Shown: piece by piece, positions 1 to 4,441 of the stretch
Layout: each line of letters opens with the position of its first letter
Numbering within the stretch: position 1 is the stretch's first letter
Source: an uncultured Lautropia sp.
GTDB taxonomy: Bacteria > Pseudomonadota > Gammaproteobacteria > Burkholderiales > Burkholderiaceae_E
Length of the DNA: 15,732 nucleotides
Reading direction: 5' to 3'
Assembly: GCA_938046755.1 (NCBI GenBank)
Contig: CALIXC010000076.1
Coordinates: forward strand, 1 to 15,732
Program-made: the position numbers and the translations under genes
The notes under the pieces: model-generated
Database searches by the model: none
Told to the model about the DNA's origin: nothing
What the model saw: only the letters and a program-made list of their open reading frames with translations

Positions 1-9
1 GGTGGTCAT
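1..9 (-). CDS. Start of a gene cut by the left edge
   Basis: Only an ATG and two further codons (M-T-T) are visible. The ATG overlaps the TGA of the preceding gene in an ATGA arrangement, the same junction seen between the two genes upstream of it, which is the reason for calling a start here. Nothing can be said about the product. Confidence 0.35.
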
Positions 10-491
10 GCGTCGTGCTCCTCGAGGTCTCGAGGGTCGTCGGGCATGAGGATGGGGGCGTAGACGGCGATGGTGGCCGGGGTTGTGGTGAAGGTAGGGG
101 CGCCGTGGGTGAGGGTATGGAGTGCGGCTGTGGCTATTCGTGGGAGCTCGTCGGCGGGTAGGTCGGCGGCGGCGAGTGTCTCGATGCGGTCTGCGGTGTG
201 GAGGTTGATGGTGCCGATGCGGCGGCGGATGCCTTCGGGGGCGTTGTCGTCCTCGACGTAGCGGATGGGCTGGGTGTCCCGCTCGATGGTGATGGCGGGC
301 GTTGCCAGGGCGTGGGCAAGGTCGTCACGGGTGGTGGTGTCGACGGTCAGGCCGATAGCCGGCGCGACCACGTGGCACGTGGGGCGGAGAGTGGTGGGGC
401 CTGCGGTGGCTGGTGGCCTTGGAGCGGCTGTGGGGAGGTCGAACATGGGTACGTCCTCCCATGGGGCGGAGGCTGGTCTGCGGCGTCTCAT
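6..491 (-). CDS. Small unrecognised protein, actinobacterial-like (161 aa)
   Basis: I do not recognise this 161-residue protein. The start chosen (MRRRRPASAPWEDV...) overlaps the TGA of the upstream gene by ATGA and has an AGGAG about 10 bases before it. A second possible start is M16 (MFDLPTAAP). Composition is rich in Thr, Ala, Pro and Asp. The middle contains TIERDTQPIRYVEDDNAPEG and a predicted helix around DELPRIATAALHTLTHG, and the end is acidic (DDPRDLEEHDA). There is no signal peptide, membrane segment or cysteine cluster. It lies in a same-strand cluster with tight overlaps, so it is probably co-translated with its neighbours. The style is that of hypothetical proteins on actinobacterial mobile elements and does not resemble the betaproteobacterial genes to the right. 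Function unknown. Confidence 0.6.
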   Translation of the reverse strand: MRRRRPASAPWEDVPMFDLPTAAPRPPATAGPTTLRPTCHVVAPAIGLTVDTTTRDDLAHALATPAITIERDTQPIRYVEDDNAPEGIRRRIGTINLHTADRIETLAAADLPADELPRIATAALHTLTHGAPTFTTTPATIAVYAPILMPDDPRDLEEHDA

Positions 492-931
492 AAGGTCGCC
501 ATCTCCTGGTGGGTGGTTGCTGCTGGCTGCGTGGCGGCGGTGAGTGCTTCGAGCTCTTCGTCGAGGCGGGCGGTAGCCGGGATGGCGACACCGATGACCT
601 GGCAGTCCTGGTGGTCTAGGTGTGGGCACTGCATGGCGACTGTCGTCCACTGGTCGGCGTGGGCGGCGACGTCGAAGGCGCATGCGGCGATGGCGGGCAG
701 GTCGGAGATCAGTAGGTCGGGGGCGACGCGCAGGAGGACTGCGTGGCCGTGCTGGATGTGGATGGTGGAGACGTCACGGAGCGCTCGCTGCTTGTGGTTG
801 GGGAGCTCGTCGAGGAAGTACTCGGTGCTCTGCTGGCGCACGCCGAACTTGATGCCGAGGGCGTCGAGCGTGGCCATGCTGTCACCGGAGGGGCAGGCGG
901 TGGTGGGGGTGGCGTAGTAGTGCAGGCTCAT
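488..931 (-). CDS. Small unrecognised protein, actinobacterial-like (147 aa)
   Basis: The 147-residue product begins MSLHYYATPTTACPSGDS. This start has a perfect AGGAGG at 940-945 (minus strand), 8 bases before the ATG. An in-frame ATG at 1081 would add 50 Pro/Thr/Ser-rich residues and would overlap the upstream TGA as ATGA, so the longer form cannot be excluded. The protein has a central stretch with alternating hydrophobic residues (STIHIQHGHAVLLRVAPDLL), a likely helix (ISDLPAIAACAFDVAAHAD) and a His/Cys segment (CPHLDHQDCQVIGVAIP) that could bind metal, but no complete known motif is visible. It ends in a TGA overlapping the next gene's ATG. I do not recognise the family. Cluster context suggests an accessory element of an actinobacterium. 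Confidence 0.6.
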   Translation of the reverse strand: MSLHYYATPTTACPSGDSMATLDALGIKFGVRQQSTEYFLDELPNHKQRALRDVSTIHIQHGHAVLLRVAPDLLISDLPAIAACAFDVAAHADQWTTVAMQCPHLDHQDCQVIGVAIPATARLDEELEALTAATQPAATTHQEMATL

Positions 932-939
932 AGGGGTTG

Positions 940-945
940 CCTCCT
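940..945 (-). promoter_or_regulatory. Strong Shine-Dalgarno deciding the start at 931
   Basis: Read on the minus strand this is AGGAGG, 8 bases before the ATG at 931. It is the best ribosome binding site in the left cluster and favours the 147-residue form of the gene over the 197-residue form starting at 1081. Confidence 0.5.
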
Positions 946-1077
946 GGTGCGGGTTGAGGGGTTCTCCAAAGCGGGTGGGGATGGGGTGGTTGGGAACTCC
1001 GTGGGTGCCGGCCGTCGGGCCGGAGTGTTCAGCCCTGCTGCTCGCGGTTGGGGCCGCGAGCGCGGGGGTGGTGAGGG

Positions 1078-1539
1078 TCATCGTGGTGTCCACGTCCCTG
1101 CGGTCTGGTAGGCCTCGAGGGCGCGGGTGTAGGTATCCAGGGCTGTGCGTAGGTGCTGGGCTGCCTCGGGTGAGTCGATGACGACGTCGGGGATCACGAG
1201 AACGGGGGCGTCGAGGTTGCAGATCGCGGTGATTCTCACGGGTGTGTTGACGCCGGTGCCGGGGACGGGGCCGAGGTCGACGATGTGCTGGCCGGGGAGG
1301 CAGGCGGTGGGGTGGCACCACGGCAGGTGGCCGGTGGGGGATGAAGCCGTTGGCGTGGGCTCGGCGTCGTCGGGGTTGCCCCATCGTCCGCAGCCGTGGT
1401 CGTCGTTCGTGGTCACAGAGCTCGTCGTGGCCACAGGCGAGTCAAGTCGTCCTGAACCGGCGAGGACGTCCGGGCGGGCGCCCGTGGGGTGGGAGTAGCT
1501 GGGTGTGCTGGCGGGGGAGCAGATGGTTGGGGGTAGCAT
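1078..1539 (-). CDS. Hypothetical protein, possibly DUF6907-like (153 aa)
   Basis: The 153-residue protein has a disordered Ser/Thr/Pro N-terminal half (about residues 1-70). It is followed by LPWCHPTACLPGQH, a short Cys/His segment, and then by beta strands (VRITAICNLDAPVLVIPDVV) leading into a helix (SPEAAQHLRTALDTYTRALEAYQ). The order Trp-Cys-x-His...His, strands and C-terminal helix recalls the actinobacterial DUF6907 family often found in streptomycete accessory regions. That match is from memory of the pattern and is tentative. The ATG at 1539 has only a weak GGAT upstream. It lies 27 bases after the helix-turn-helix gene and its TGA overlaps a possible ATG at 1081. Confidence 0.55.
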   Translation of the reverse strand: MLPPTICSPASTPSYSHPTGARPDVLAGSGRLDSPVATTSSVTTNDDHGCGRWGNPDDAEPTPTASSPTGHLPWCHPTACLPGQHIVDLGPVPGTGVNTPVRITAICNLDAPVLVIPDVVIDSPEAAQHLRTALDTYTRALEAYQTAGTWTPR

Positions 1540-1566
1540 TGTGGTGATCCGATCTACTGGCTTGGG

Positions 1567-1839
1567 TCAGGCCCCCGCGTTGCTGACTGGCGCGGGGGTC
1601 GTCTTGTTGGTTGTCCTGCTGCGGCGTCGGCTGCGGTGCGAGCGCGGGACGGCTGCGGCGGTGGGTTCTGGTGCTGTGCGGCCGTGGTTGAGGCGGGCGC
1701 GGATGGTGTCGAAGCCGGTGCGGCGGATCCGCCAGTGGCCGTTGTCGGGCAGCTGGTAGGCGGGGAGGAGCCCGGTGCGGCACATGGCTTCTACGGCTTG
1801 GCGGTTGGTGCGCATGATGCGGGCGGCCTCGGCGGTGGC
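1567..1839 (-). CDS. Helix-turn-helix (excisionase/MerR-like) protein, 3' part
   Basis: The last ~90 codons of the open frame that begins in guaB do not encode IMP dehydrogenase. They read TAEAARIMRTNRQAVEAMCR, then TGLLPAYQLPDNGHWRIRR and a helix (TGFDTIRARLNHG), followed by a basic Arg/Thr/Pro tail. Helix, turn, recognition helix, then a short wing with a conserved W-R-I pattern is the layout of excisionase/MerR-type DNA-binding domains, which typically read '...SVAEAARLLGVSRQTVYRLIRSGELPAYRVGGRWRI'. The true start is missing because the frame runs into guaB. The shared ATAEAAR codons mean the boundary can only be placed within 1819-1839. It is probably a recombination directionality factor or small regulator of an actinobacterial element. 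It heads the left cluster in the direction of transcription. Confidence 0.6.
   Translation of the reverse strand, partial: ATAEAARIMRTNRQAVEAMCRTGLLPAYQLPDNGHWRIRRTGFDTIRARLNHGRTAPEPTAAAVPRSHRSRRRSRTTNKTTPAPVSNAGA
1819..1839. other. Junction between guaB and the actinobacterial-like segment
   Basis: The seven codons here (A-T-A-E-A-A-R) suit both sides. They continue guaB (VVAGNIATAEAAR precedes the catalytic loop in the family), and they also begin an excisionase-type helix-turn-helix (T-x-x-E-A-A-R). Right of this, all features are betaproteobacterial. Left of it, none are. A ~21-bp shared word is enough to mislead a short-k assembly graph. Alternatives are recombination or element integration in guaB. 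Confidence 0.7.
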
Positions 1840-2673
1840 GATGTTGCCGGCCACGACCTGCAGGTCGGGGTAGTGGCGCTTGATCTCACGCACGCGCTCG
1901 ATGACGCCGCGCGAGTGACCGTGGGCGGTGTCAACCACCACCACGTCCACGCCGGCAGCCACCAGGCGCTCGAGCCGTTCATGGCTGTCGCCACCGGTGC
2001 CGATGGCGGCCCCGACGCGCAGCTTGCCGACACTGTCCTTGGAGGATTCGGGGTGGGTGTCGGCCTTCAGGATGTCCTTGACAGTCATGAGACCGCGCAG
2101 CTCGAAGGCGTCGTTGACGACCAGCACGCGCTCAAGACGGTGCTTGTGCATGAGCTTCTGGGCGTCATCCAGGCTGGAGCCCTCGGGCACGGTGATGAGC
2201 CGCTCGCGCGGGGTCATGATGTTGCGCACCGGCTGGTCGAGTTCGGACTCGAAGCGCAGGTCACGGTTGGTGACGATGCCGACCACCTTCTTGCTGCCGC
2301 CCTCGACCACGGGCAGGCCGGAGATGCGGTGCTCGCGGGTGATGGCGATGACCTCGCGCACAGTCATCTCGGGGGTGATGGTGATGGGGTCGCCCACCAC
2401 GCCGGACTCGTAGCGTTTGACGGCCAGGACCTCGGCAGCCTGCAGCTCGGGCTTGAGGTTCTTGTGGATGATGCCGATGCCGCCCAGCTGGGCCATGACG
2501 ATGGCCATGCCGCTTTCGGTGACGGTATCCATCGCCGCCGAGACGAGCGGGATGTTGAGGCTAATTTTCCGGGTCAGGCGCGTACGCAGGGATGCGTCGC
2601 GGGGAATGAAGTCTGAATAAGCGGGGACGAGCAGGACGTCGTCGAATGTCAGTGCCTTCTTGGCTATCCGCAT
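1819..2673 (-). CDS. guaB: IMP dehydrogenase, N-terminal 285 codons only (truncated by junction)
   Basis: IMP dehydrogenase makes XMP from IMP, the first step committed to GMP. The start MRIAKKALTFDDVLLVPAYS is the family N-terminus. The frame also extends to a TTG at 2691, but ATG 2673 fits family length. Visible parts are the first half of the TIM barrel (TRKISLNIPLVSAAMDTVT; GGIGIIHKNL), the paired CBS domains (about residues 95-205: MTVREVIAITREHRISGLPV and MTPRERLITVPEGSSLDDAQ), then the return to the barrel (VGAAIGTG, VDVVVVDTAHGHS, VVAGNIATAEAAR). The family is ~487 residues. Everything after residue 285 is absent, including the GxGSxCTTR loop with the catalytic cysteine, the flap and the phosphate-binding region, so the fragment as drawn would be inactive. 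The gene follows rnfH by 35 bases. The open frame continues in-frame into an unrelated helix-turn-helix, which could mislead annotation. Confidence 0.93.
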
Positions 2674-2708
2674 TGCTGTTTTTATCCGCAAAGCGGCATG
2701 ATAACAAA

Positions 2709-3365
2709 TTATCCCTCGGCCCGGCGCGTCGTGGCGCGGATCTGACGATCAGCCACGCTTCGTCGGCCCCAGCGGCCGTCGGTCCGCTCGGCGCGACTTT
2801 TTGCCACCCGGGCAAAGCGTGCCGCCTTCGCGTCAGCCAGGATCGGGCACAGCACTTCCACCCGGTCGTCAGGCCGCAGCGGATCATCCAGCCAGGCACG
2901 GCGGCCGAAACGGGACAGGCCCAGGACCTTGGCCTCGATGGCCTGAACAAGGTTGCACGGCTCGTCGCCTCCAGGGCATGCGCGCTCCAGGCTGGCATCA
3001 TCATCTACCCGAGGTGTCGGATGCTGCGCGGCTGGCGATGTTCCAGGCACAAGCGGGGTCTGCAGGGCCGACGCGGCCGCTGCCCGTTGCAGCAACTGCC
3101 GGATGGTGGTGCCCGGAGGTACACGGTGCAGGGTCCGCACCAGCGCGTACCGTACCGGCTGGGCGGCCTCCTCGGGATTGGCAGCCTCTGGACTGGTGGT
3201 CTCGGGATTGGTGACCTCGGGGCTCGTGGCTTCGGGGGCCGCGGCTTCCGGGTACTGGATGACCAGCTCCACCATCAGGGCTGCCGCAGAGCTCTCCGAT
3301 ACCAGCTGGCCCGAGGGGGCGGACGGCGGATCCTGCGGAGCCTGCCGGTGTGCGCCAGGGGTCAT
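2709..3365 (-). CDS. rnfH: RnfH family ubiquitin-like protein with repeat insertion
   Basis: RnfH (UPF0125) is a small beta-grasp protein, usually ~90-105 residues, found beside ratA. Its biochemical role is unsettled. Core elements here are strand 1 (VELVIQYPE, ~32-40), strand 2 (VRYALVRTLHRVPPGTTIRQ), helix 1 (LLQRAA), and the signature end KVLGLSRFGRRAWLDDPLRP then DRVEVLCPILADAKAARFAR. At 218 residues it is twice the normal length. There is an N-terminal extension of 30 residues, a pentapeptide repeat block (residues 41-65) placed between strands 1 and 2, and a second Pro/Asp-rich insert after helix 1. The ATG at 3365 overlaps the ratA TGA (ATGA), suggesting coupled translation. An internal ATG at 3275 (MVELVIQ) starts at the usual family N-terminus and may be the real start. 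Confidence 0.85.
   Translation of the reverse strand: MTPGAHRQAPQDPPSAPSGQLVSESSAAALMVELVIQYPEAAAPEATSPEVTNPETTSPEAANPEEAAQPVRYALVRTLHRVPPGTTIRQLLQRAAAASALQTPLVPGTSPAAQHPTPRVDDDASLERACPGGDEPCNLVQAIEAKVLGLSRFGRRAWLDDPLRPDDRVEVLCPILADAKAARFARVAKSRAERTDGRWGRRSVADRQIRATTRRAEG
3171..3245 (-). repeat. 15-bp tandem repeat encoding a (A/T/V)-(A/T)-x-P-E pentapeptide
   Basis: Five imperfect 15-base units lie end to end inside rnfH. Read on the minus strand they encode AAAPE, ATSPE, VTNPE, TTSPE and AANPE. The Pro-Glu pair is kept in every unit while the other positions vary among Ala, Thr, Val, Ser and Asn. A degenerate sixth copy follows on the 5' side of the gene. The unit length keeps the frame, so copy number could vary without breaking the gene. 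Confidence 0.8.
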
Positions 3366-3811
3366 GATGCCCCGAAGCCCGGGCCGTAGCGGCGCTCGGC
3401 CTCCTTCACGAAGGCATCGACCAGGGTGTTGGCGATGTGGCCAAAGACGGGGTTGAGCACCCGCGCGATGAGGCCGCTGCCCACTTCATAGTCCAGCTCC
3501 AGGTCGATGCGACAGGCATCCTCGGCCAGCGGCTTGAAGGTCCAGCCACCCTGCAGGCGGGAGAACGGACCGTCCTTCAGGCGCAGCCGGATGCTGGTGG
3601 GGCGCTGGTGGACGTTCTCGGTGGAGAAGGTCTGGCGGATGCCACGAAAGTCGATGGTGATGGCGGCCGACATGCCCTCGTCGGTGCGCGACAGCAGCTG
3701 CGTGCCTCCACACCAGGGCAGAAAACCGGGATAATCCTCTACCCGCTCGACCAGGTCGAACATGGCCTGCGCCGAATAAGGCACCAGGGCGGACTTGCGG
3801 ATCACGGGCAT
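3362..3811 (-). CDS. ratA: RatA-family START/COQ10-like protein
   Basis: The 149 residues match the family length of ~145. The start MPVIRKSALVPYSAQAMFDL leads into VERVEDYPGFLPWCGG, the family signature, followed by the antiparallel strands of a helix-grip fold (ITIDFRGIRQTFSTENV; SIRLRLKDGPFSRLQGGW; RIDLELDYEVGSG) and the long C-terminal helix (LNPVFGHIANTLVDAFVKEA). In E. coli RatA blocks 70S formation by binding 50S subunits. Eukaryotic and other bacterial relatives (COQ10) bind ubiquinone, so either role is possible here. A G-rich stretch precedes the ATG. It is divergent from smpB with 66 bases between the starts and overlaps rnfH, the standard proteobacterial arrangement. Confidence 0.92.
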   Translation of the reverse strand: MPVIRKSALVPYSAQAMFDLVERVEDYPGFLPWCGGTQLLSRTDEGMSAAITIDFRGIRQTFSTENVHQRPTSIRLRLKDGPFSRLQGGWTFKPLAEDACRIDLELDYEVGSGLIARVLNPVFGHIANTLVDAFVKEAERRYGPGFGAS

Positions 3812-3827
3812 GGCTGGCCCCCGAACA

Positions 3828-3857
3828 CGGATGGGATCCTCTCGGACGGGATCCTTT
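3828..3857. repeat. Two tandem 15-bp copies in the ratA/smpB intergenic region
   Basis: CGGATGGGATCCTCT is followed directly by CGGACGGGATCCTTT, 13 of 15 bases identical. It lies between two divergent starts, so it must be part of, or close to, both promoters. A separate 9-base direct repeat (TCGACCAT plus G or T) spans the smpB start codon at 3872-3889. Confidence 0.6.
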
Positions 3858-3877
3858 CAACAGGCACAATATCGACC

Positions 3878-4330
3878 ATGTCGACCATTACAGAAAACCG
3901 GAAAGCCGGGTTCAATTATTTCATCGAGGAACGGATCGAGGCCGGGCTGGCGCTGGAAGGCTGGGAGGTGAAGGCCATCCGGGCCGGCCGGGTGCAGATC
4001 CAGGAAGCGTATGTGATTGTAAGGCGCGCGGAGATCTTCCTGATCGGTGCGCACATCACGCCGCTGATCACCGCCTCCACCCACGTCAAGCCGGATGTTA
4101 CCCGCAACCGCAAGCTCCTGTTGCACAGCGCCGAGATCGCCCGGCTGATCGGCAAGGTGGAGCGTGCCGGCTATTCGCTGGTGCCGCTGGACCTTCACTA
4201 CACGCGTGGCCGAGTGAAGCTGGCGCTGGGGCTGGCCAAGGGCAAGAAGCAGTTCGACAAGCGCGCCACCGAGCGCGAGAAGGACTGGCAGCGTGAGCGT
4301 TCGCGGCTGATGAAGAACAACAACCGCTGA
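3878..4330 (+). CDS. smpB: SsrA (tmRNA)-binding protein SmpB
   Basis: SmpB binds tmRNA and brings it to stalled ribosomes for trans-translation. The 150-residue length is typical. Visible landmarks are ENRKAGFNYFIEERIEAGLA, LEGWEVKAIRAGRVQIQEAY, HVKPDVTRNRKLLLH (tmRNA-binding OB-fold residues), LVPLDLHYTRGRVKLALGLA and the basic C-terminal tail KGKKQFDKRATEREKDWQRE, which folds in the mRNA channel. The ATG at 3878 was chosen because the family begins about six residues before the N-R-K motif. The open frame extends far upstream but only as the shadow of ratA. The tmRNA gene itself is not seen in the window. Confidence 0.97.
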   Translation: MSTITENRKAGFNYFIEERIEAGLALEGWEVKAIRAGRVQIQEAYVIVRRAEIFLIGAHITPLITASTHVKPDVTRNRKLLLHSAEIARLIGKVERAGYSLVPLDLHYTRGRVKLALGLAKGKKQFDKRATEREKDWQRERSRLMKNNNR

Positions 4331-4384
4331 GCCCGCCGACGCAGTACCAGGGGTGATCCCACACAGCCCACGTCATCTCTGGGG

Positions 4385-4398
4385 GGCGCTGCTGCGCC
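4385..4398. other. Short GC-rich hairpin after smpB
   Basis: GGCGC, loop TGCT, then GCGCC gives a perfect 5-bp stem 54 bases after the smpB stop. No T-run follows, so it is a weak candidate for a terminator. It could merely be chance in GC-rich DNA. Confidence 0.25.
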
Positions 4399-4401
4399 GA
4401 T

Positions 4402-4410
4402 TGCGATAAT
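4402..4410 (+). promoter_or_regulatory. Possible extended -10 element for the PycTM-propeller gene
   Basis: TGCGATAAT fits an extended -10 (TGn then GATAAT, 5 of 6 to TATAAT). No convincing -35 lies 17 bases upstream, as is allowed for extended -10 promoters. It is in the right place to serve the gene starting at 4442 or 4481. Confidence 0.35.
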
Positions 4411-4441
4411 CTGTCAAAGAGGCCCGACGCTGTTCGGGTCA

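Noticed and set aside
1636..2616. 326-codon plus-strand open frame opposite guaB
   Set aside because: Antisense shadow of guaB, and it crosses the chimeric joint. Composition is that of a reversed high-GC gene with no domain.
2700..2713. GATAA/TTATC inverted repeat before guaB as an operator
   Set aside because: Arms are only 5 bases, AT-rich, and overlap the rnfH stop codon. Too weak to separate from chance.
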